Shown here: positions 1-8,335 of the stretch, one piece after another
Layout of the letters: each line of letters starts with the position of its first letter
Numbering within the stretch: the stretch's first letter is position 1
DNA from: Folioceros fuciformis
Taxonomy: Eukaryota > Anthocerotophyta > Anthocerotopsida > Anthocerotales
Assembly: GCA_049999805.1 (NCBI GenBank)
Contig: JBNGIO010004392.1
Span: 1 to 22,212 of the forward strand
Direction of reading: 5' to 3'
Length of the DNA: 22,212 nucleotides
Position numbers and translations under genes: made by a program
The notes under the pieces: generated by a model
Databases searched by the model: none
What the model saw: only the letters and a program-made list of their open reading frames with translations
What the model was told of the DNA's origin: nothing

Positions 1-533
1 TGGTGGTGCCTTGCCTAGCGCCCGGCACTCCCGCTGTGGCGCCTGGTGCGGATGGCACCCTGAGCAGATGCCCCGCATGTCAGAGATGGAGACTAGGAGT
101 AGCGTGCAAAGTAGTTGCTTTATTGCATGCAGAAAAAATGTCTTACAAATTAATTAATTACAGAAAAATGTCTTACAAATTAATTAATTACAATATACCA
201 ACCACCGCCTTTACTAAATAACTGCCTATGGGTGTCACGTGCAACGTTCCACCATCCATGCCGTTCCACCAGCCATACCGTTTCAGGTGGTTTAATTAAT
301 ATAATGTATTTATGCCTAAACGAGATTATATTTTAACACCGCACTTCCACACCCCGAGCTCCCAGCACCCCGAGCTTCCAACTCAGACTTCGCGCTCTGG
401 CCTGAGGGGTTGAGATCCTACACTTCGGGATGGTGCACAAAGAACCCCCGGATGCCGGAGGTTGTCCTCACTCCGGTGCACTCCTCACCTTGTCCGCATC
501 ACCTACAGACACAACCATCTTGCTCCACAACCA
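1..533. other. No gene recognised; probably interior of the minus-strand LTR element
   Basis: No open frame here resembles a known protein. The stretch lies on the internal side of the LTR and primer-binding site at 534-840, so its right part is probably the leader and start of gag of that minus-strand element. A short minus-strand frame opens just inside the primer-binding site and soon meets a stop. A 31-bp tandem duplication sits at about 129-191. Confidence 0.4.
129..191. repeat. Two-copy tandem duplication, about 31 bp unit
   Basis: The motif CAGAAAAA-ATGTCTTACAAA followed by TTAATTAATTA occurs twice back to back; the copies differ by one A in the A-run. It looks like a simple tandem duplication with no visible function. 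Confidence 0.85.
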
Positions 534-546
534 GGCTATGATACCA
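534..546 (-). other. Primer-binding site (initiator tRNA-Met type)
   Basis: The minus strand reads TGGTATCATAGCC two bases after the CA end of the LTR at 549-840. This matches the TGGTATCA-type site complementary to the 3' end of initiator tRNA-Met that copia elements use. It fixes the element's orientation: the LTR is the 5' LTR and the interior lies at lower coordinates. Confidence 0.8.
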
Positions 547-548
547 CT

Positions 549-840
549 TGTAGGATCACTACAGGAGCTACATGGTTAAGGAGGAGAGGAGGAGGCAAGG
601 AGGAGAGGAGAAAGGAGAGGTCGCACTCTCACACTGAGTCTCTATAGCAAGGGAGCTCAAGGGAGTATTTATACCCTCTAGAAGAGCTCCCTAGGAAGCT
701 TCACAAGAAGCGCACAGGAAGTTACGCAAGAAGCTTCCTACAGATTAGCTTAAGCTAATCTAAACTAATGGTACTTAATTAGACACTAATCTTAGACTGA
801 ACACATTAGTCTAAGCACATTAGGCTTTATTAACTCTACA
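549..840 (-). mobile_element. Copia-type 5' LTR, minus strand
   Basis: A 292-bp segment begins TGTAG and ends CTACA on either strand, the usual TG...CA LTR ends. Read on the minus strand it has a TATAAATA box (positions 673-666), a CT-rich stretch, then CCTACA, a two-base AG spacer and the primer-binding site at 546-534. A partner 3' LTR is not in the window. On its far side the LTR directly abuts a plus-strand copia pol fragment at about 841, so this element probably inserted into an older one. Confidence 0.8.
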
Positions 841-842
841 AG

Positions 843-1702
843 GACATCAATGAGATCCTAAGGAAGTTTAACCTGGATCAAGCATATCCTGTCACCACAC
901 CCTATGCAGTTGGAACAAGACTTACTCGTGAGCAGTGTCCTGAGACAGCTGAGGAGATAGAGGACATGCGAGATGTCCCATACAGACATGCTGTGGGCAG
1001 TCTGATTTTTGTGGCTAATTGGACGTGGCCTGACATCCAGTATTCCGTTAGCACAGTTTCAAAGCTCTTGGAAAGCCTTAGTAGAACGCACTGGACAACT
1101 ATTAAAAGGATAATTCGGTAATGGAAAGGCACCCAAACAATAGGCTTGGTTTACAAGCGTAGTGGCCAAGCACAGCTTACCTTGATAAGTTACACGGATG
1201 CATATTGGGCCTTTGATTCTAATTCTTGCTGTAGTCTATCCACGTATTGTTTTTTCTTGGCCTCTGCTGCAGTGAACTAGAGTTGTAAGAAGCCGGCAAG
1301 TATAGCCCTCAGCTCCACTGAAGCCGAATACAAGTCATTGATAGAGGCTTCTAAGGAAGCTGAGTGGAAGAGGAGCTTCCTTGCTGATGTTGGCCAAGTG
1401 CAATACCAGCCCACACAGCTGCTCTGCGACAATCAGTCAGCTTTGGAGTTAGTAGCCAATCCAAAATTTCATGCTCGCACAAAACATATTGAGGTCCAGC
1501 ATCACTACATCCGGGACGTGGTGGAAAGGAAAGTAATCCAGGTTGGCTATGTGCTCGCAGGCGAGAATATAACAGACATCTTGACCAAAGGGCTGTCCAA
1601 ACGACAACATTATGCACACATGGAAGGGTTAGGGCTGGCAGATTTTTCAGCCTACTTCAATAGTGAGGACTTATCTAGTTGTGGCAGGGGGGAGGGGGAG
1701 GG
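843..1702 (+). pseudogene. Ty1/copia pol 3' end (RT tail and RNase H), broken
   Basis: One reading frame runs from 843 to the 1700s with only two premature stops, TAA at 1119-1121 and TAG at 1278-1280. It carries the copia RT tail (VPYRHAVGSLIF, then a WPDIQYSVSTVSKL stretch) and RNase H signatures: SSTEAEYKSL near 1315, CDNQSALELV near 1425, ARTKHIEVQHHYIRD near 1475 and a DILTKGL end. The 5' two thirds of pol and all of gag are missing, replaced by the LTR at 549-840. A purine tract at 1684-1702 follows, as expected before a 3' LTR. It cannot encode an active polymerase. Confidence 0.92.
1684..1702 (+). other. Polypurine tract before a copia 3' LTR
   Basis: A nearly pure G/A run (GGGGGGAGGGGGAGGG core) lies after the end of the copia pol frame and is followed at 1703 by TGGAAGCTTGCACTTCCA, a plausible LTR start. 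Plus-strand priming tracts sit here in LTR elements. The far end of this LTR could not be defined. Confidence 0.6.
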
Positions 1703-1842
1703 TGGAAGCTTGCACTTCCAGTTTATTTTGAGGACCTTCTCCAACATAGCCAAGGCTCCTCCTTGCACATGAGAGTGAGGTTAGTAAACACATGAGAAAT
1801 ATCAGACTGGAGTAGGTGGATGAAGCTTAGAGCAATATCTAA

Positions 1843-2510
1843 TCACCTGGCTGCTGGTCCCTCGATGGATATCACATTCTTGACCTTCTCTAGTAGCTTA
1901 ATCGTCTTCTCCCATTCCTGGATTAGGCTTTGCTTCCCTGTTTCTCCCTTGCAGTCATCCGCTAGGTGAGGGTGGGACTGTCCCTTCTTCACCTTGCCTA
2001 CCAACATCATGAAGTCCACCTTCACGTGGAAAGGGCCTAGGTGCACATACTACCCCCAGCCATTTCGTGCATCCCAGTCCCATCCCCTTGCAACAATGGC
2101 CCTCCTCTTAGTGTCAGAAATTGGGAGGCCTGCTAGTGAAGAAGGGGAAGTGTCCTTCACATCAGCTGTAGGGCTTGGTGCCCTTCTCTTCCTCTTGCCC
2201 CTACGCTGCTTCGCTAGGTTACTGAAGGTTCGCCCACTCCGTGTCTACTTGATGGCAAGCTTGAGCAGGTGGATGAGCATAAATAGGCCCAGCTGGATCA
2301 GCGCAGCCATAGAAGCTAGATGATCTGCCATCTCGGAGCTGTTGCCTCGCTTTTATTCTCAACTAGTCTTGGGTCGTAAGCACATGTATACGCTGCACAA
2401 GTTCTCAGGGCATGATGTTGTCCGCTACTAGTTGTGATGCCAGCGATGGTTCAGCTCAGTACTCCGAGCTCTACGTGAAGAAATCCTGATCATTTCGACA
2501 TGTGTTGAGC
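1843..2510. other. Unassigned stretch, retroelement debris likely
   Basis: Short open frames occur on both strands: 67 codons minus at 1843-2046 with a Lys-rich tail, and 109 codons plus at 1994-2323. Neither resembles a protein I recognise. The position between two LTR-like segments suggests transposon-derived sequence, but nothing in it proves this. Confidence 0.3.
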
Positions 2511-2716
2511 TTAAGGGAGGGTGTTACGATAGGCATCATTAGGGTTAAGCCTAAACACATGTATACGGAGATATGCAAATTAGGGTTATCTGTGAAGAGT
2601 CGTGCATATAGTATTTAAACATTTTGTGTATGCTTTTATTCATTATCCAATTCAACTGAAGAAAGTTTATCCAAAAACATTCTCTCGCTCCGCTCCACAA
2701 TTTACACTACACAACA
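2510..2716 (+). mobile_element. Putative polypurine tract plus short LTR
   Basis: TTAAGGGAGGG at 2511-2521 is followed by TGTTACGATAGG, the usual look of a plant copia 3' end. A TATTTAAA-like box sits near 2613, and an ACAACA end at 2711-2716 mirrors the TGTT start, giving an LTR of about 195 bp. No second copy is present to confirm the ends, so the right border is a guess. Confidence 0.5.
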
Positions 2717-3774
2717 AGCCAACTACCTGAAGCCAAGTGGCGACTAGAGTACCGCACACTCTGTCGGATGGTGGTGGATGCCATCTAGTAGCTTAACGAT
2801 AGCCACGCTTTCTTCCATAGCAAAGTTCTCTAGGTCCTGAGTGAGACCACAGAGGACTGTGGCAGGCGCAACTACCAGACACTCCCTTCAAACTTGCGAA
2901 CTATGCCCAGTAGTTTGGAGGCTCCAACCCGCAGATCTTCCGATTCGCTCACCCCATGCTGGCTCTGTCAACTTGCCCATCCCAATCGGCGAGGTAGAAT
3001 CTCCTCCCGGCCCCACCTCACCCATAGGATCTACTTCAGCAACACTCTCCCTCGATCCTACCTTTTCTGCTCCCCCCTTTCTCATTAAGGAGCGGTGTCA
3101 TTGTTAGCTGGCTCTTGATAGAATCGGATTGTTAGGACCTTAGAGTAGATACTAGACTTCTTTTTGTTTATGGTAGCTGTCTGGAACTGGAGTCCGATTT
3201 TTGCATAAAACTCCTCATACGGTAATTGAGAGGGGCCTCGGACCTCACTCTCTGCTCAGAACACACTGTCTTGTTCCCTCTCCTTTGTCTTACATCCAAG
3301 TGCTCCTCTCCCCTTCCACCGTCCCTCGTAGCCGCCCCTCTAGGCTCATCGACGTAACTCCATCTCCCACCCTGACCGCCAGGGCACCTACTATCCGATC
3401 TTTAGGAGCGATGAAGATACATATGCTCGAGGAACGTATATGGACAACCTACCAATTGCTTTTTGCAATGACCCTCGCCTGCAACGAATCGCTGACGACA
3501 TCCACCAGATCGGAGTTGCTATCACCCATCTTTGCCATGTACCACTTCCGCCCTCTCCCACTTCTGTGCATCTTTGGTTCCCCCCGGACTTCGTGAAGCA
3601 GTGGCCTCGTTTTCCCATCCCCTCCTTTCTTTCCTATGCTCACCTTGACCCTCCATGTCTTTGGCATCCTAGCGGACCCTCGTCGGGCCACGCCACGTTT
3701 GTCAGCACCTTAGTCTGTCCCATCTCCGACTCCACGTGTTGCCCTATGACTAGTTCGCCGATTTTGTTCTTACT
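2717..3774. other. No gene recognised; upstream part of a decayed retroelement
   Basis: Several overlapping short frames exist (for example 131 codons at 3201-3596 and 116 at 3440-3790, both plus), Pro/Ser-rich and without recognisable motifs. The stretch leads into a Ty3/gypsy reverse transcriptase, so it may be degraded gag, protease or spacer sequence of that element. No CCHC zinc knuckle or DTG/DSG protease motif was seen. Confidence 0.35.
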
Positions 3775-4380
3775 GTGTCCAAACACTTGACTCCCATAGA
3801 AAAGGAGGAATTCAGGGCTCTCTTTAGAGAGTTCATGGATGTGTTTGCTTTCAAAATAATGGATATGATTGGGATCCTGGAAGCCTTGGGAGAACATCGG
3901 ATCGATTTGAAGGAGGGTGCCACTCCGGTTCGCATTAAGCAATACCGGCTAAACCCCAAGTATTTGATGGTGGTTGAGGAGAAGCTGAATCAATATCTTA
4001 AGGATGGGGTCATTTACCCCGTGCCGACTTGCAAGTGGGTAGCTCGTATTGTGGTAGTGCCTAAGAAACAGAAGGGGAGGTCTGGGTTTGCCAAGATTTG
4101 ACGATTGAATGAGGCAACAAAAAAGGAGCATCATCTACTGCCCTTCATTGACTCTATCCTCGATACTATGGCGGGTCGTGAGATGTACAACTTCCTGAAC
4201 GGGTACTTCGGCTACAACCAGATCTCACTCGAAGAAGAGGATTAGAGCAAGACCACCTTCAGCATAGATTGGGGGATATTCGTGTATGCCAAACTACTAT
4301 TTGGCCTCTGCAATGCACCAACAACGTTCCAGCGAGTCGTCAATCCAATTTTTAAGGACTTTCTCCGCCAAGGAGATCAC
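3775..4380 (+). pseudogene. Ty3/gypsy reverse transcriptase fragment, broken
   Basis: One frame runs 3775-4380 with two in-frame stops, TGA at 4099-4101 and TAG at 4243-4245. It shows the order of a plant gypsy RT: a DVFAF stretch, a basic RIKQYRLNP stretch, YLKDGVIYPV, WVARIVVVPKK, RLNEATKKEH, LPFIDSILD, FLNGYFGYNQI, then LLFGLCNAPTTFQRVV. The frame stops just after FQRVV, so the catalytic FMDD/YLDD motif is absent. Sequence belonging to the dirigent duplication, or to an unknown spacer, follows. The fragment is not functional. Confidence 0.92.
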
Positions 4381-4900
4381 GTGCGTCTTGCAGGCATGTG
4401 GGAACGTGGCGGAAAGCAACTACGGAAAAAAAAAAAACAAAAGTTTCGGAAAGCAATGGCATGCAAAGGTCAGAAAAAAAGAGCTTGAGGCTGATGTGCC
4501 CTACTCAGTAAATCTGTACTGCGGCATACCCATGGTGCAACATCAGAAATACAAGCACACATGTACGTGGGAAGTTTCCTCCGCCGTGCACGGGTCCAAA
4601 AAAGGTCTGCATATAGGCCGAAGAAAACATTTCTCAATATCGTCCCCACAAGAAAAAGAATTACATACATCTGACAGTATCGTGAATAATATGTCCAGAC
4701 ACAGCGTCACAGCCTAGGAACGTGCTCCGAGAAAGCGGCTGAGAGCCCTTGGCCAAAAAATGAAGGACTAAAACACAACACTGTTCTGCAGGGTCTACCG
4801 CAGAACGGCACTTTTGAGCAACGCAAATTGCCCTTTCAGCAAATGCCCCTCCGTCTGTAGTGCATAGACCGGAGATCGCTCGAAGGGATAGATCAGCAGA

Positions 4901-4910
4901 TTATAAAATA
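4901..4910 (+). promoter_or_regulatory. TATA-like box of the decayed dirigent copy
   Basis: TTATAAAATA lies 166 bp before the ATG at 5076, a reasonable place for a plant core promoter with a 5' leader of about 135 bp. The matching place in copy B (10,725-10,735) reads ACTACAAAGTA, which is not a TATA box. Confidence 0.4.
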
Positions 4911-5075
4911 GTCGTCGTCCAGCTTACTCCACAGTCCGCCAGGGTCCACCATTATTGATTGCTACAGTCCCGGGTCCACAGTTTGTGAAAGAACAAATAG
5001 GGACATCTGGCTGCTTCGGCAATCACAGATTGCAGAATTTTCGCTTGTGGGTGCAGAACTATTTGGAGCGAGGCC

Positions 5076-5449
5076 ATGACGAACCTGGCTTCTCTTCTCC
5101 TCTCCTACCTCCTGATCCTTGTGACTTAGTGGGGAAAAGAAGTTCTGGTCACTAATTTCATTTCGGGAAGAATGTCTAATGTATAATCAAGAGGCTACTT
5201 GTAGCATCTTGAGGAGTCAAGTCACTCGAGGAGACACGACTGTTCAACTAATGAGTCGCGACTGTTCAGACCTCGATCGGTTGCAGCTTATATGAATGCA
5301 TCTCTTCTCATACGGATCGTGGGTTCCGACGGCCTGGGCGGCCGCAAGCTGACCTGGCAAGCACCACAAGCTCAAGCTCACCCCGAAGCGGGAGAAGTTC
5401 CACCAACACAACTTCTTCCTGCACGACGATCTGCTGGTGTCCAATGCGC
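5076..5449 (+). pseudogene. Dirigent-protein pseudogene, interrupted and truncated
   Basis: The ATG at 5076 opens a signal-peptide-like run (MTNLASLLLSYLLILVT, then a stop) almost identical to the start of the intact dirigent gene at 12,159. After about 5121 an unrelated segment of about 190 bp intervenes. Dirigent sequence resumes at 5314 (GSWVPTA, then KHHKLKLTPKREKFHQ and FFLHDDLLVSNA). A stop codon lies between these two pieces and homology ends at about 5449, well before the family's DDPLTEGPD motif. Only the first 55-60 of about 199 codons remain, so no dirigent product is possible. Confidence 0.9.
5122..5313. other. Insertion of about 190 bp in the dirigent pseudogene
   Basis: This segment is absent from the intact paralogue, where CTCCTGGTCCTC runs straight on to GTTGGATCGTGG. 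It does not look like an intron: its right end reads TCTCATAC, with no AG acceptor. No clear target duplication or terminal repeat was seen, so its origin is unknown. Confidence 0.6.
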
Positions 5450-6040
5450 ACTGAACGATGCACGCCTGTTTTTGAAACGCATGGCTGGAAAGGAGGTGTC
5501 GACATGGAATAATGCACGGATTGCGTGGGATTCGTATCTACGAAGGAGTCGGCCAACAGGTTTTTGTTCTGTTTCGCCAATCAACTGGAGCAAGAAGGCA
5601 TTGTTCTGGCTAACCAAGCTACTATTCTGCGCATGCCTTGCGATGGTCTGTGTAAATACGGGTGCCTAACAGAAGAGCAGTCAGCAGCATTCACAGATTT
5701 TGGAAAGAGGATTGCTCATTAACGGTCTAGTTGGAAACTGCCTGCTGGCCATTTATGCCAAAAGCGGTAAACTGCAAGATTCACACCCGGCTTTTTTACA
5801 GCAGGACCACAAAGGATGAGGTGTCATGGACTCTGCTGATTGCTGAGTATGCAGAATGTGGTGAACTGACAGATGTAGGCTAGGTGTTTGACAGATGCAG
5901 GCCACTTGTTTGAAAGCTTGAACATAAAAAGAAGGTGGTGACATCGACTGCCCTCACTGCTTGGTATCCACTTGATGGACTCAGCCAAGAGGGCCTTGTT
6001 CTGTATGGACAACTGGAGGCGGCTCCCATCTACGGTATGT
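5450..6040 (+). pseudogene. Pentatricopeptide-repeat (PPR) protein relic
   Basis: Plant PPR signatures follow one another in order but in shifting frames: DARLFLKRMAGKEVSTWNN (from about 5457), LEQEGIV with a GCLTEEQSAAF stretch (from about 5590), GLLINGLVGNCLLAIYAKSG (from about 5709), TKDEVSWTLLIAEYAECGEL (from about 5809), and KKVVTSTALTAWY with a GLVLYGQLEAA stretch (to about 6030). At least three frameshifts and several stops separate them. The family binds organellar RNA, usually for editing, splicing or stability; this copy is dead. It starts exactly where dirigent homology ends. Confidence 0.85.
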
Positions 6041-6274
6041 GATTTGTGGAGTAGACTGGCCAGTGACAGTGATAGCTCGCCAAGCAGGACAAGGGCACGC
6101 AGCGTAAAGTCACGGACTAAGCAAAGAAACAGCAAAATGACGTCTAACGTATGCACGATTCTGGAAAACCAAGCGACTGCTCGAGGCCCGAAGGGTGTGT
6201 TCATTGGCAGCACATGGTACTGCGTACCTGTAACACGTGAGACCTAAAGGCACTTGTGCCTCCTCCTACTGGAA

Positions 6275-7767
6275 TCAGTTTGGGCAGATTCGACGATCTT
6301 GCACGGTGAGAAGGAAAGGATCATCGCAGGTAAAGCTGTATCCGAGTTCCTCCACCTTTGCTAGCAGGGAGTTGGTCAAATCTTGGGACAATGTCGGCGT
6401 TCTGGACAGGATGAAGATGCTGGTGTCTATCTCCCCTTCAGACAACTGGGTGCACGAGAAGACGACGGCAGCCTCGTAGCCCTGGCTTGCCACCCCGGTG
6501 ATGGCCACAACCCAGTAAGGTCCTGGCGTCAGCGGCTGTCCAGGGATGGGGAAGAAGACATCGAGCTTGGCGGGATCCGATACGCTCTGCTCTGCAAATC
6601 CGGTGAGAGCGAAGAGCTGCGACGGTCTCGAATTGTCCGCCGCCACCAGCTCATCAGCAACTTCTAAGAGCTTCTGGCTGCCTAAAGCGATGTCCACGTT
6701 CTGCGAAGTGATGGCCTCTTCTTGAGCCCAGATCTGGGTGCCGGCGAGGGTGAGCAAGAAGGCTGCTTGCGCGTTGCTCGGAGAGCCAGCCAGCAGCTTG
6801 TTGGCAACCTGCCGCACACACCAAGTTATGTCACATGAGCATTCACTACTACTGCTCCAACACAGTGGCAGAAGAGGAACCGTGGCGTACCGAGATAATC
6901 TGCGCTCGGGCTTGTGAGATTTTCTTCAGAGTCGTGAGAGCACTCAACACTCCATTCTCCAAATCCTTGGCAATATGGGAGAATTCCTTCAAGGTCCCGG
7001 CCTTGCTCCCGATTGCCTGGCTCAGTGCCCCGGCCTTGATGGCCGCTGCCTTTACCTTCTCGGGTAGGGGACTGACCAGGCTTTGCAAAGACGCCAGCGC
7101 CTCGGAAATGTTGGCAACCGCGGAAGCAAGAGTCTTGGCGTCCTTCCCGACGAGGCCTCCACTCAATGTCTTCACCTGTGCAACGGCCTGCGAGATGGGC
7201 CCGTCTGGATCAACCGTGGAGCACAATGAGCGGGCTGCAGAACAGATTTTCTGTAGGCTGGCCTGGATCAACGCCACTCCCTGAGAAGCTATCGGGCCCA
7301 ACACCTGCACGAGATCACCCACTCCAAGTCGTCAATCTACATGATGGCAACGGAAACTGGAAGACAGAAGCATGTCTCGCCGCTCAGGGTCTCACTGACC
7401 GAACCCGGCTTGATTGGAATTTTACCGATGAGACGTATGGAATTCACCAACGCTGTACCTGAAATCCCGAGTTGACGACAGTGACGTTGGCGCCCTGGGT
7501 GGGCGTCGGGGCCTCGGCCAGGGTGTAGTTGGCGAAGACGCAGACTAAGCCGGCCTCGGTACCCAGCTTGAACCTGGCCGTGCTGCCGATCTCGTACCAC
7601 TTCCCGACGTACGCAGAGAGATCGAAGTCCCGCACGGTAGGGGGATTCGGGCACGTAGTGGCCTTGTATGAGGATGAACAGTTTGCGGCGGCATAGGCAC
7701 CACCACGTGCGACCAGTAGCGCGAGGAACGCGAGGGCCGACAACCAGGCAGCCTGTGGTCTCGCCAT
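6275..7767 (-). CDS. Secreted lipocalin-like protein with a large helical insert
   Basis: My model is complement(join(6275..6808, 6891..7304, 7459..7767)), 418 residues, with GT-AG introns of 154 and 82 bp. Exon 1 begins with a signal peptide (cleavage near AYA-AANC), then the lipocalin signature GKWYEIGST (residues 55-63) and three N-glycosylation sequons (N29, N80, N94). The C-terminal half returns to the fold: LTGFAEQ, KLDVFFP, GPYWVVAITG (336-345), YEAAVV and ILSRTP (374-379), the last typical of Blc/apoD-like lipocalins. Between them, residues 104 to about 305 are Ala/Leu/Lys-rich and look helical; ordinary lipocalins have about 15 residues there. Eight cysteines (30, 39, 76, 124, 131, 360, 402, 416) suit an extracytoplasmic protein. 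Lipocalins bind small hydrophobic ligands; the ligand here is unknown. The chloroplast lipocalin is an alternative family, but the leader looks like a secretion signal. Weakest point: the acceptor of exon 2. Confidence 0.82.
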
Positions 7768-7807
7768 TGTTTGGAGCTGCAGTGTTTTGCCGGACAGGGG
7801 CCCCTCC

Positions 7808-7815
7808 CTTAAATA
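7808..7815 (-). promoter_or_regulatory. TATA-like box upstream of the lipocalin gene
   Basis: The minus strand reads TATTTAAG about 41 bp before the ATG at 7767, followed by a GC-rich leader. The spacing would leave a very short 5' leader of roughly 10-15 bases. It is the only TATA-like motif close to the start. Confidence 0.4.
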
Positions 7816-8335
7816 CGTTCGAAAACGCGATCGTGGGACAACACCTCTAATTGAGAAGCTGCTACAACGGTTCCATTCTGCTTTGCTTCATGATGCTGCC
7901 ATTCGTCGAACTCCTCCGGAGAAGTTGCGAGAAACGACGCGTGACGAAGCTGGGAAGTGGGGAATCGGGAGGCTGACAACTGTAATGTGAACAGAGATAA
8001 ATTACAGCCATTTGTCGGCGCTTTCTCTCCGCAAAAATGCAGTGGTGCGCCTGTTCCGTTGTCAAGGTGCATTTTTCGTAACAATGTAATGACCTCTGAG
8101 GACGACGACGAAGTCTCGTCTGTCCTAAAACACGGTCACGAATCTGGTTCGTACTGTCCTCGTCACTCCGGCGGAGACGGCGGTGATACGCACCACACGC
8201 ATTGTCTATCATACCAGAGGGATTCAAGATAACGGGGAGCCGACCTGGGCCTGCGACTGGCTCTGGGCCTGGGCCTGGGGCTGGGGCTGCGTGTGACGAT
8301 CGCATCGAGCCTCCAACGGGGCTGAGATCTGGAAA
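7816..8335. other. Intergenic region between divergent lipocalin gene and GH3 relic
   Basis: No gene was recognised. The region separates two head-to-head units, so it may hold, or have held, both promoters. A GC-rich simple repeat based on CTGGGC/CTGGGG lies at about 8246-8291. The open frames across it on both strands are low-complexity by-products. Confidence 0.4.
8246..8291. repeat. GC-rich simple repeat (CTGGGC-like hexamers)
   Basis: Imperfect hexamers of CTGGGC/CTGGGG type are repeated. On the opposite strand they give an artificial Gln/Pro/Ala-rich frame. No function is implied. Confidence 0.75.

Larger units (their letters stand above)
4590..5449 (+). repeat. Segmental duplication copy A: decayed dirigent locus
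   Basis: This block aligns by eye with 10,350-12,335 once the MULE at 10,766-12,011 is removed. Shared landmarks are the GTCGTCGTC block (4911-4919 and 10,736-10,744), CACAGTCC(A/G)CCAGGGTCCACC, CATTTTCGCTTGTGGGTGCAG or its near match, and the start of the dirigent coding region. Copy A keeps a TTATAAAATA box at 4901-4910 that copy B has lost. The homology ends near 5449, inside the dirigent coding sequence, where PPR-like sequence begins. Confidence 0.85.
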
